Shown piece by piece: positions 8,074 to 16,094 of a stretch of 64,000 nucleotides of DNA (the first letter of the stretch is position 1; every line of letters begins with the position of its first letter). Below the pieces are notes generated by a model. It ran no database searches, was not told where the DNA came from, and saw only the letters and a list, made by a program, of their open reading frames with translations. This DNA is from Limosilactobacillus mucosae DSM 13345 (GTDB lineage Bacteria > Bacillota > Bacilli > Lactobacillales > Lactobacillaceae): the NCBI RefSeq assembly GCF_001436025.1, contig NZ_AZEQ01000005.1, positions 1-64,000 of the forward strand, given 5' to 3'. The translations under genes were made by a program, and so were the position numbers.

Positions 8074-8742
8074 ATGGATTTTCCCTATATGCTCAAGGTC
8101 TTTCCTGAAATCGGCAAATACGTACCGGTAACGCTTCTAATGGCAGTTGCGGCAATGATTCTTTCCATCATTGTCGCCGCAATTCTAAGCGTTGGTCAGC
8201 ATCATAAATCCAGTCGCTGGCTGGTTGATTTTTACGTCTTGATCTTTCGGGGCTTTCCGACTTTGGTGATCTTTTTTGTCGGCTATTATGGACTGCCGCA
8301 GCTTTTGCACAGTCGCTCTCTGGTACCGGCCTCAATCGCTGCAACGGTCTGCCTGGCGTTAAAAGAAGGCGCTTATCTGGTTGAGATTTTCCGGTCTGGC
8401 ATAGCTTCGGTTGCTAAAAGTCAATTGGAAACCGGTCTGGCGTTGGGAATGTCCAAATCACTGGTCTACCGCAAGATCATCATCCCGCAGGCCATTCGCA
8501 TCATCATTCCCCCCGCTGGCAACACCTTTGTCGGCCTATTGAAGGAAACCTCACTGGCATTTTCAATCGGGGTGACGGAAATTTTTGGTGCCGGCAAGCT
8601 TTTAGCAACGGAAAACTTTGAATACTTCGACGTTTACCTGGTCGTGGGAATCTGGTACGTAATCATGATCTATGCCTACACGCTGCTGCAGAAATTATTA
8701 GAAAAACGCTTGGCACGGCGCTTTGGAGAGGAGGCTGCCTAA
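8074..8742 (+). CDS. Amino-acid (cystine-type) ABC transporter permease
   Basis: Polar amino-acid permease of 222 residues (HisM/GlnP type), the membrane channel partner of the binding protein 24 bases upstream. About five transmembrane segments are visible. The EAA-like coupling loop appears near residues 121-142 as E-T-G-L-A-L-G-M-S followed by I-I-I-P-Q-A-I-R. The ribosome binding site CGGAGGAACG precedes ATG 8074. An ATPase gene normally completes such operons, but none is found here: the next genes are a LanC-like protein and a dehydrogenase. The ATPase must be encoded elsewhere or shared with another transporter. The stop TAA directly abuts the next start. Confidence 0.88.
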   Translation: MDFPYMLKVFPEIGKYVPVTLLMAVAAMILSIIVAAILSVGQHHKSSRWLVDFYVLIFRGFPTLVIFFVGYYGLPQLLHSRSLVPASIAATVCLALKEGAYLVEIFRSGIASVAKSQLETGLALGMSKSLVYRKIIIPQAIRIIIPPAGNTFVGLLKETSLAFSIGVTEIFGAGKLLATENFEYFDVYLVVGIWYVIMIYAYTLLQKLLEKRLARRFGEEAA

Positions 8743-10053
8743 TTGAGCAAGAATCAGTATCTGCCAATTGCTATCAAAACTGCCAATTGGCTTGATGAAC
8801 ATATCATCAAAACCGACCATGGCATCACCTGGGATATCAGCCAGTCGTTTAAGGGACCATGGCGCTATTATGATGAAGCTTCCATGTATGCCGGGGCCAG
8901 CGGAATCGTGAAGTTTTACCTGGAACTGGCCCAGATCAGCGGCAATCAGCGCTATCTGGATACTGCAGTTGCAGCCGGACATGAACTAGCCGCTCGTGCT
9001 TTAGCAATCAATCCGCAGCTGGATAAGGCCTTTAGCCGCTATGCCTTTACCACCGGACTCAGCGGCGTGGCCCAGGCATTGGACTGGATCAATCAAGAAC
9101 ATCATGAGACCATTTTTGATCACGCCATCATCAAAATCTTAAACGGCATCGTCAACGATCAAAAGCAGGATGGCTCATGGAGCGGTCAGATTGGCATCGT
9201 GGCTGACGGTGGCACGGCGCTTTTGTTGGGGCGACTTGGCTCAAAATATCTGATCGATGGCTGGCAGGATGCTTTGATCAAATTTGGCGATTATGTTTTG
9301 GCTCACAAGCAGGTTGATGAGCACGGACAGTCTTTTTATGTCGGCTTAGATCTTAAATTCGTGGGCGGCCCCATCGGCAAGTTCAATACCGGTTTTCCGC
9401 TGGGACCGTCCGGCGTGGCGTTTACGCTGCTTAAATTAGCCGAGCTGACGGGTGAGAATCGTTTTATTGATGGCACCAAGGGGATTCGCGAATTTTACGA
9501 ATACTATAATCATGGCGAGGGACTGCTTCTACCACACTATCATCCCGATACCGAGCATATCTGCTACGTCGGCTACTGTGGTGGACCCGTGGGCACGGCG
9601 CGCTATTTTTATGAACTGGCCAAACAAACTGAAGATGCATCTGCCGTGGATGATTTTGAAGCAGCCATCGCGGGACTTGAGCGCGTACAGGCACCTCAGA
9701 AGCGTTCAGCCGGCTATTGGGAAACCGACAACTACTGCTGTGGCACGGCTGGGATTCTACAGCTGTTTACCGGCGCCTATCTGGTAACGAATAATCAAGA
9801 CTATCTTAAACATGCTCAGCAGACTGCCACGATTTTAGTTGAACGGGCGACTCAAAATGATCGATTTGCCTATTGGAAGCAGGCTTTTGAACGCAAGAAC
9901 CCGCAAAACGTTACGGCGGCTCTAGGTTTTTACGATGGCGCAGCCGGCATCGCATCATATCTGCTGCAGCTGGGCGAGGTGGAAAATGGTCAGCTGTCGA
10001 CGCACCGTTTCATCGATGACCCCTACCCCGCCGTTTGGCAACAAAATCTGTAA
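8743..10053 (+). CDS. LanC-like alpha/alpha-toroid protein with Cys-Cys-Gly zinc motif
   Basis: A 436-residue lanthionine-synthetase-C-like protein starting at TTG 8743, directly behind the permease stop. Seven regularly spaced G-x-x-G turns are visible at about residues 51-54, 105-108, 156-159, 221-224, 281-284, 334-337 and 399-402, as expected of a LanC toroid. Candidate zinc ligands are C279 (Y-C-G-G) and C332-C333 (Y-C-C-G). Classical LanC has Cys and Cys-His, and some LanM enzymes use three Cys. The catalytic His of NisC-like cyclases appears replaced: the fourth turn reads F-P-L-G-P-S-G instead of A-H-G. No precursor peptide, LanB dehydratase or lanthipeptide exporter is nearby. In this operon it more likely handles a small thiol or thioether compound, but that is inference. 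The fold call is strong, the function unknown. Confidence 0.75.
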   Translation: MSKNQYLPIAIKTANWLDEHIIKTDHGITWDISQSFKGPWRYYDEASMYAGASGIVKFYLELAQISGNQRYLDTAVAAGHELAARALAINPQLDKAFSRYAFTTGLSGVAQALDWINQEHHETIFDHAIIKILNGIVNDQKQDGSWSGQIGIVADGGTALLLGRLGSKYLIDGWQDALIKFGDYVLAHKQVDEHGQSFYVGLDLKFVGGPIGKFNTGFPLGPSGVAFTLLKLAELTGENRFIDGTKGIREFYEYYNHGEGLLLPHYHPDTEHICYVGYCGGPVGTARYFYELAKQTEDASAVDDFEAAIAGLERVQAPQKRSAGYWETDNYCCGTAGILQLFTGAYLVTNNQDYLKHAQQTATILVERATQNDRFAYWKQAFERKNPQNVTAALGFYDGAAGIASYLLQLGEVENGQLSTHRFIDDPYPAVWQQNL

Positions 10054-10056
10054 AAC

Positions 10057-10097
10057 AACCGGTGCAAGTAGGCATTGAACCATGCTGAACCGGTTTT
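10057..10097 (+). other. Intergenic hairpin between the LanC-like and GldA-like genes
   Basis: AACCGGT (10057-10063) pairs with ACCGGTT (10089-10095), and an inner GCAT/ATGC stem lies within it. A short T run of four follows. It could be a weak terminator, or an RNA processing or stability element that lowers expression of the last gene. No separate promoter is evident in the 80-base gap. Confidence 0.5.
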
Positions 10098-10133
10098 GAA
10101 TCAAGCATTAATTTTATAGATTGGAATGATTTG

Positions 10134-11177
10134 ATGTTTAAACGTACGATCCGGCTCAGTCCCGGTATTTATGTCAATGAACCCAGCGCGCTGAAAAAGC
10201 TGCCCGAACTGATCAATGAATTTACACTTAAAAGTCCGGTCATCTTGACTGATCAAACCGTTTTAAAAATTATCCCCCAATATTTGCCGGCTGATTTTGT
10301 GACTCGGTATCCAGTCGAAATCTTTAATGGCAGCTGCGAGTTTGCCGAAATCGATCGTCTAACCGAACAGTTAAGGTCTTATGATGGAATCATCGCATTT
10401 GGTGGTGGTCAGTTGATGGATACGGCAAAAGTCGTCAGCGATCGTCTTAACAACGTCTTGATCAACGTCCAGACCGTTCCTTCTAATTGTTCGGCCTTCA
10501 CCACTAAAAGCATCGTCTATTCGCCAACTCATGAGATGATTGCCAGCATCCGTGAAAAAAAGCCCGTTGATGCCGTTATTCTGGAACCTGAGCTGTTAAA
10601 AAACGCGCCGCTTGAATATCTGCGTTCAGGCATCGGCGACACGTTGGCCAAATACTATGAGATTCGGCGGCGCCTGACTGACGATCAAATGCATTCGCTA
10701 TCGCTGTCCTTAGCCCGCGATATGATCGAACGGTGTCGTGAAGAAATGCTGAATGTTGATAATCCGCGGTCGCTTAACGGTCTTGACCTGCAGAACTTTA
10801 TCGATACCATCTTTTTAGCAGCGTCATTGGTTGATGGCTTTGCAGACCTGGATGGACGCAGCGTGGCGGCTCATACCTTCTATAACGCCTATGTCAAGGT
10901 CATTGGCCCGCAACGCTTTACGCATGGCGAGATCGTTGCTTTAGGCAATCTGTTTCAAGTAACGTTGGAAAATGATACCGCGTTGATTAACGAAATCCGC
11001 GCCTACTATCCTCGCGTTGGCCTGCCGCTGTCATTAGCTGACCTTGACATTACCCAGGGTGAGCAGCTGAACTCGTTGGCTGAATATATGGCTAAACCCG
11101 ACAACGTTAGAATGCAGTCGATTTTTCCCGACATTACCGCGACCACGATTCGCAAGACGTTAACAAAACTTTTCTAA
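10134..11177 (+). CDS. GldA-like metal-dependent dehydrogenase (iron-containing alcohol dehydrogenase family)
   Basis: Predicted NAD(P)-dependent, metal-dependent alcohol or polyol dehydrogenase of 347 residues, resembling glycerol dehydrogenase. The nucleotide-binding signature F-G-G-G-Q-L-M-D-T-A-K lies near residues 88-98. Presumed metal ligands are Asp in G-I-G-D (about 168), His in A-A-H-T (about 246) and His in T-H-G-E (about 263), close to the D/H/H spacing in GldA. ATG 10134 was chosen for its 8-base distance from a GGA; a TTG lies just before it at 10131. It appears to be the last gene of the cysteine-attenuated operon. The substrate is unknown and glycerol is not specifically supported. 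The link with cystine uptake and a LanC-like protein is unexplained. Confidence 0.78.
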   Translation: MFKRTIRLSPGIYVNEPSALKKLPELINEFTLKSPVILTDQTVLKIIPQYLPADFVTRYPVEIFNGSCEFAEIDRLTEQLRSYDGIIAFGGGQLMDTAKVVSDRLNNVLINVQTVPSNCSAFTTKSIVYSPTHEMIASIREKKPVDAVILEPELLKNAPLEYLRSGIGDTLAKYYEIRRRLTDDQMHSLSLSLARDMIERCREEMLNVDNPRSLNGLDLQNFIDTIFLAASLVDGFADLDGRSVAAHTFYNAYVKVIGPQRFTHGEIVALGNLFQVTLENDTALINEIRAYYPRVGLPLSLADLDITQGEQLNSLAEYMAKPDNVRMQSIFPDITATTIRKTLTKLF

Positions 11178-11183
11178 GTAATA

Positions 11184-11228
11184 AACCCCCAATTGATTCG
11201 CAATGCACCCGCGAATCGGTTGGGGGTT
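11184..11228. terminator. Bidirectional terminator
   Basis: AACCCCCAATTGATTCGC and its near-complement form a long stem with A-rich and T-rich flanks. It ends the cysteine operon on the plus strand and the zinc-ribbon membrane gene on the minus strand. Confidence 0.88.
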
Positions 11229-11248
11229 AAATTCTATCTGGATTTATG

Positions 11249-12427
11249 CTAAAACAGCTGCAGCATCAGCGCCATGATCATTTCTTTAATCAGCTTACCG
11301 CCCAACGAGATTGCGGCAAAAACGATCAAACCATTGATGACCAAAACGATCAGTGCGCCATACATGCGATCAAGTTTCTGACTGTCAGCCTCAAGCATCA
11401 CATCAGCCAATGCCAGGGCAAACATTCCCAAAGCAGTCAGCAGAATCACGCCAATCAGAGTCATCATGCCGAGCGAGCTGGTTAATGATGCCAGCAACAA
11501 GCTGACCAGCAGCAAAATAACATTAAAGTTGCTGGACCACGTCAAACGATTGATCATATCAACGTAATCGCCGCCTTCAATACCACTAACATAGCGTTTA
11601 AAGACGTACGCCACGGCACTCATCAGCAGCATGGCAACCACGATCAGCAGCCACAGCAAGAAAAAACTTCCCGTCGTCATGGCCCTGATGTGAAAAACAA
11701 TTGCCGAGCCTGACACAAGTTGAGCAAGCTTAGCCGATAGATGATCAACCATCCAACCAATCGTCACAACCGCAATCAAGGCCTCAAGAATCTGCATCGT
11801 CAAACCGGTCCAACGCCAGCTTGGCTGCTGATATGCTCCGGGATGTCTCAATGATTCGATCAGCCAGTCCCAGGCCCGTTTAAATTCCTGTTTGGTATGC
11901 TCGAGATTCAGCGTCAGTTCAACTGAGTTTCCAGCCGTACTTGATTCGGATTGCTTCCTGGCTTCCGCACGACTCTTAAATGACGCGGACTCATGATTTC
12001 CTTTGGCTTCACCAGCCGCGCTGACTGCTGCTTTTGAATCCGGTTTGGCCGGCTGGCTGCCTGCTTTTGGATCGTTGACCAAAGGATGCCGCTGTTCTGC
12101 GACTTTTTGAATGTCTGAAGCTTCGTCACGACCTGGTGCCAGCGCGCTTGGATGCGGTTCAGCGGTCTTTTGTGAATGGACAGGATCCGTTGATGTTTGC
12201 GGCTCATGCTGTCCTGCTGCCGCTTGAGGCCGTTCAGCCGCTATTGTCCGTGACTCGCTGATTGGTTCAGTTACCGGTGGCTCACTGTGTTCGCCGGTTG
12301 TCGAAGCTGGCTGAATTTCTTGGTCAGCCGTTTTGTGATCGTCAACCGCTTCAAAATGCCAGCCACAACGCGTACAGTATTGGGCATTTTCTAGAACTTC
12401 ACTACCACAGTTTGGACAGATTTTCAT
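11249..12427 (-). CDS. Zinc-ribbon membrane protein of unknown function
   Basis: A 392-residue protein. Residues 4-21 form a zinc ribbon (C-P-N-C-G, then Y-C-T-R-C-G). Residues about 25-180 are a low-complexity Ala/Glu/Gln/Ser-rich cytoplasmic linker. From about residue 205 to the end there are five or six hydrophobic segments. It resembles zinc-ribbon proteins with a C-terminal Yip1-like or DUF membrane domain that are common in lactobacilli. No enzymatic motif is seen. ATG 12427 lies behind GGAGG. It is probably monocistronic, between the shared terminator at 11184-11228 and ppaC. Function unknown. Confidence 0.75.
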   Translation of the reverse strand: MKICPNCGSEVLENAQYCTRCGWHFEAVDDHKTADQEIQPASTTGEHSEPPVTEPISESRTIAAERPQAAAGQHEPQTSTDPVHSQKTAEPHPSALAPGRDEASDIQKVAEQRHPLVNDPKAGSQPAKPDSKAAVSAAGEAKGNHESASFKSRAEARKQSESSTAGNSVELTLNLEHTKQEFKRAWDWLIESLRHPGAYQQPSWRWTGLTMQILEALIAVVTIGWMVDHLSAKLAQLVSGSAIVFHIRAMTTGSFFLLWLLIVVAMLLMSAVAYVFKRYVSGIEGGDYVDMINRLTWSSNFNVILLLVSLLLASLTSSLGMMTLIGVILLTALGMFALALADVMLEADSQKLDRMYGALIVLVINGLIVFAAISLGGKLIKEMIMALMLQLF

Positions 12428-12474
12428 CTTAATTCCTCCGTCAAACCATCAATTAACTTAATTATGCAAAGTAA

Positions 12475-12507
12475 AAGCACCCCGCGGCAATGGCGGAGTG
12501 CTGTTTT
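12475..12507 (-). terminator. Terminator of ppaC
   Basis: AGCACTCCGCC-type stem with GCGGGGTGCT, read on the minus strand, followed by TTTTA, 14 bases past the ppaC stop. Confidence 0.8.
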
Positions 12508-12520
12508 GATTAAGCGCTGA

Positions 12521-13456
12521 TTAGCCTTCAAAGACGTCCGTCAATGGAGGTACCACTTGCTTCTTACGTGAAACTACGCCTGGCAGGTTCATACGGTGGT
12601 TGTCACCCAGCTTCTTGCCGAATGCCTGTTCAACCTTTTCCGTGTTGCCGCCAACAACCAGCAGATCAGAATCGCTGTTCAAAATGTTGGTGGCAATCAA
12701 GATGAACGTGTCATAGCCGTTTTCATCGTTCAGTTGCTGCATCGTCTTTTCCAGGTCGGCTTGACGAGAGAAGACGTCATCCAGGTCAACCGTGTTTACT
12801 TGACCGATCCGCAGCTTAGCGTCGCCCAGTTCAAACGTCTTGGCGTCGCCATCAACGATATCAGCGTCAGACTTGGCAGCCAGGTTGGTACCAGCCTTCA
12901 GCATCTCAATTCCGTAAGCTTCGTAGTCTTCAACACCGGCAACCTTTGCCAAGTACTTCAAAGCTTCGCCGTCATGGTCAGTAGTCGTTGGTGACTTCAG
13001 CAACAGCGTGTCGGAAATGATAGCAGACATCATCATCCCAGCCAGGTTGGCAGGAATTTCAATGTGCTTTTCTTGGAACAGTTCCGTGATGATCGTGGAA
13101 ACACAGCCGTATGGGCGCGCCGTGATCCAAAGTGGCTGTGCCGTGTTGAAGTTGGCGATCCGGTGGTGATCAACCAAGTGCGTAACCGTAACTTGGTCGA
13201 TGTCAGCAGCTGATTGTTGTGGTTCGTTGTGGTCAACCAGCATTACCTTGTCAGTTTCGTTGGCAACCGTCTTAACGACCCGTGGTGCTTCCATGTTGAA
13301 GTAGTTCAAAGCGTACTTCGTTTCATCGTTTGGTTCGCCCAGGGCAACGGCTTCCGTTTCGTAGCCCAGTTCGTTTTCAAAGTATGAAAATGCCATTGCG
13401 GCCGTAATGGCGTCAGTATCTGGCTTTTGATGACCAAAAACTAATTCCTTGCTCAT
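12521..13456 (-). CDS. ppaC: Manganese-dependent inorganic pyrophosphatase (family II)
   Basis: Hydrolyses pyrophosphate to phosphate in the cytoplasm, pulling biosynthetic reactions forward. 311 residues, the normal length. DHH-superfamily motifs are visible: G-H-Q-K-P-D-T-D near residues 8-15, V-D-H-N-E at about 74-78, and the DHH motif as L-V-D-H-H-R at about 94-99. The DHHA2 part ends with [13 protein letters not shown] 13456 lies behind AAAGGAG. It is monocistronic, with its own promoter and terminator. An inverted repeat at the transcription start (separate entry) suggests regulation. Confidence 0.97.
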   Translation of the reverse strand: MSKELVFGHQKPDTDAITAAMAFSYFENELGYETEAVALGEPNDETKYALNYFNMEAPRVVKTVANETDKVMLVDHNEPQQSAADIDQVTVTHLVDHHRIANFNTAQPLWITARPYGCVSTIITELFQEKHIEIPANLAGMMMSAIISDTLLLKSPTTTDHDGEALKYLAKVAGVEDYEAYGIEMLKAGTNLAAKSDADIVDGDAKTFELGDAKLRIGQVNTVDLDDVFSRQADLEKTMQQLNDENGYDTFILIATNILNSDSDLLVVGGNTEKVEQAFGKKLGDNHRMNLPGVVSRKKQVVPPLTDVFEG

Positions 13457-13487
13457 AAAGACAACTCCTTTGATTCAATCATCACGT

Positions 13488-13524
13488 AAAACGTTAACTG
13501 CAACGTTTTCGCAAATTAATTATA
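13488..13524 (-). promoter_or_regulatory. ppaC promoter with palindromic operator-like repeat
   Basis: A perfect TATAAT (minus strand, 13519-13524) is followed immediately by AAAACGTT-gcagtt-AACGTTTT (13488-13509 on the plus strand), an exact 8-bp inverted repeat. It covers roughly +3 to +24 of the transcript. The CG-centred halves resemble LacI/CcpA-family operators, but the cre consensus is not met. No good -35 box is seen. Confidence 0.6.
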
Positions 13525-13594
13525 CCCTTTTATTTTAGCACGACCAGCTCTTAAATGGGAATCTAATTTCATTTCAGATGCATATTTATGCAGA

Positions 13595-16081
13595 TTATGA
13601 AATTGAATCCGTCAGATCGAGCTGCTCGCTTGTCGCCGTCTCGGTCAGCTGGGGCTTGATGCGCAGCTTAACCGGAATACCTTGACTTTCGGTATCAATT
13701 ACAAAAGTACCGTTTGAATGGGCCGTTCCCAGATGGTGATCAGTAATCAAAACATCCTGGAACAGCGGCCGATCGGTTATGATCTCAACGGCTCCCTGAT
13801 AGTCAGCATCATAAGGCAAAAAGTCGACCAGCTTGTGCGGCAGCTTCTTCAAACGGTGCAGCACCAGTTCGCCGCGTCTTGCCCGCGCGCCCAGCTTGAT
13901 ATCGGCTACGGCCATTTCTTTAAAGGCCCCACGCTGAGTTACCATAGCCAGATGCTGATCCCCGTCAACCAGCTGCAGGTCAACCATTCTGTCATCGTCA
14001 TGCAGATTAATGGCCCGTACCCCCGTCGTTCTGACCCCGGCAATCGGTACTTCAGCTACGTCAAATCGAACGGCATAGCCTTCATGACTGATTGCCAGCA
14101 GCGACTGCGCGGTATCTTTTGGCTCATAATACATTACGTTAACGACTTGAGCGTCATCACCCTTAAGCTTCATGTAGACCGTCGCCGTGCTCTTATAACG
14201 GGATCCTGGCTGATATTCCTTGAACTCAGTCTGCTTGACTTGACCATCGCTGGTTCCCATCAGCAGCGTTCCTGGCATGTCCAGCCGATCAAAAATCATT
14301 GCCTTGATAATCTCTTCACCCATGGCCAGGCCAATCGTTTGTGAAATATGCTCACCAACGTCTTTCCAGCGCACGTCAGTCAATTCATGCACCGGCCGAT
14401 AGATCAGATGGCCAAGATTGGTGAACATGAACAGATGCGCCAGCGTACTGGTTTCTTGGATCAGCAGCGGATAGTCGTCTTCTCGCAACCCGTTTTCTTC
14501 AACATTGGAAGCCTTAAACGACCGCAGACTGCTGCGCTTGATGTAGCCGGCTTTGGAAACCAATACGACCACGTCTTCTTTAGCGACCGTAACCTTGGTG
14601 TCGATCTCCAGTTTTTGAACCTTGCTTTGAATCTCAGTCCGGCGCGGTGTCGCAAATTCTTTTTTAATCGTCCGCATTTCTTGGCGCAGCACTTTAGCCA
14701 GCTCTTTTTCATCGCTTAAGATCAGCTGATATTCGGCAATTCTATCATTCAAGCGTTTTTGCTCATCTTCAAGCGCCGTCACGTCAGTATTGGTCAGCCG
14801 ATACAGCTGCATGGTAACGATGGCTTCGGCCTGCGGATCATCAAAGCCCAGCGATTCAATCAGATTCTGCTTGGCATCAGCCCGGTTTTTAGAAGCCCGA
14901 ATCGTTTGAATGACCTGATCAAGCATACTGAGCGCCTTGATCAAACCTTCAACGATGTGGAGCCGTTTTTGCGCCTTATTTAAATCAAAGCGCGTCCGCC
15001 GCATAATGATCTCTTTTTGGAAGCTCAGATAAGACGTCAAAATATGCTTTAAGCCTACCCGCATTGGCCGCTGATTATCGATCGCCACCATGTTGAAGTT
15101 ATAGTTGATCTGCAGGTCGGTGTTTTTTAGCAGATAGTTTAAGATCCCCTCGGCATTGGCGCCGCGCTTCAGTTCAATCGCGATGCGCAGGCCGCTGCGG
15201 TCAGTCTCATCGCGAGCTTCAGCGATTCCCTCAACCTTTTTGGCCAGACGCAGGTCGTTAATTCGCTTGACCAGCTGGGCCTTGTTGACTTCATATGGAA
15301 TCTCCGTGATATTGATCTGCTGCCGACCGCCACGCAGCGTCTCGATACTGGTCTTAGCCCGTACGACGATGCGTCCCCGACCAGTTTCATAGGCTTTTTT
15401 GATTCCTTCCTTGCCTTGAATGATCCCGCCAGTTGGAAAATCAGGACCCGGCACGAATTCCATCAGCTTATCCAGACTGGCCGTGGGATGACCAAGCAGG
15501 TAGATCAGTGCATCAATCAGCTCGCCCAGATTATGCGTCGGAATTTCCGTAGCATACCCCGCCGAGATCCCGGTCGCACCGTTAACCAAAAGATTGGGAA
15601 TGCGGGCTGGCAAGACAGTCGGCTCTTTTTCGGTATCGTCAAAGTTCAGCGTCATATCAACCGTATCTTTGTCGATATCCTTGAGCATTAAACCGGCAAT
15701 TTTGCTTAAACGAGCCTCGGTATAACGCATGGCAGCCGGTGGATCACCATCCATCGACCCGTTGTTGCCGTGCATTTCAATCAATGGGTCACGCAGCTTC
15801 CAATCCTGACTCATCCGTACCAGTGCTTCATAAATGGAACTGTCGCCGTGCGGGTGGAAGTTACCCATTACGTTACCGACTGACTTGGCTGACTTCCGAA
15901 AGCCTTTATCATAGGTGTTGCCATCCTTGTTCATGGCAAACAGGATCCGACGCTGAACCGGTTTGAGGCCATCGCGAATATCCGGCAGGGCCCGTTCTTG
16001 AATGATGGACTTGGAATACCGGCCGAAGCGATCGCCCATCAAGTCTTCCAAAGTCATATTTTCGATTTTTGGTTCACTCAT
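13595..16081 (-). CDS. parC: DNA topoisomerase IV subunit A
   Basis: DNA breakage-reunion subunit of topoisomerase IV, which decatenates sister chromosomes with ParE. 828 residues. The active-site Tyr is Y120 (A-M-R-Y-T-E). The quinolone-determining region reads H-P-H-G-D-S-S-I-Y-E at 76-85. Residues from about 500 to the end form the GyrA-like beta-propeller. ATG 16081 follows parE after a 13-base gap, so the two are co-transcribed. An 8-bp inverted repeat (13565-13604) overlaps its stop codon and may be a weak terminator without a T run. Confidence 0.98.
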   Translation of the reverse strand: MSEPKIENMTLEDLMGDRFGRYSKSIIQERALPDIRDGLKPVQRRILFAMNKDGNTYDKGFRKSAKSVGNVMGNFHPHGDSSIYEALVRMSQDWKLRDPLIEMHGNNGSMDGDPPAAMRYTEARLSKIAGLMLKDIDKDTVDMTLNFDDTEKEPTVLPARIPNLLVNGATGISAGYATEIPTHNLGELIDALIYLLGHPTASLDKLMEFVPGPDFPTGGIIQGKEGIKKAYETGRGRIVVRAKTSIETLRGGRQQINITEIPYEVNKAQLVKRINDLRLAKKVEGIAEARDETDRSGLRIAIELKRGANAEGILNYLLKNTDLQINYNFNMVAIDNQRPMRVGLKHILTSYLSFQKEIIMRRTRFDLNKAQKRLHIVEGLIKALSMLDQVIQTIRASKNRADAKQNLIESLGFDDPQAEAIVTMQLYRLTNTDVTALEDEQKRLNDRIAEYQLILSDEKELAKVLRQEMRTIKKEFATPRRTEIQSKVQKLEIDTKVTVAKEDVVVLVSKAGYIKRSSLRSFKASNVEENGLREDDYPLLIQETSTLAHLFMFTNLGHLIYRPVHELTDVRWKDVGEHISQTIGLAMGEEIIKAMIFDRLDMPGTLLMGTSDGQVKQTEFKEYQPGSRYKSTATVYMKLKGDDAQVVNVMYYEPKDTAQSLLAISHEGYAVRFDVAEVPIAGVRTTGVRAINLHDDDRMVDLQLVDGDQHLAMVTQRGAFKEMAVADIKLGARARRGELVLHRLKKLPHKLVDFLPYDADYQGAVEIITDRPLFQDVLITDHHLGTAHSNGTFVIDTESQGIPVKLRIKPQLTETATSEQLDLTDSIS

Positions 16082-16094
16082 TGACTTTCACCTC

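Noticed and set aside
8743-10053. Lanthipeptide biosynthesis cluster
   Set aside because: Only a LanC-like gene is found; there is no LanB or LanM dehydratase, exporter, protease or convincing precursor.
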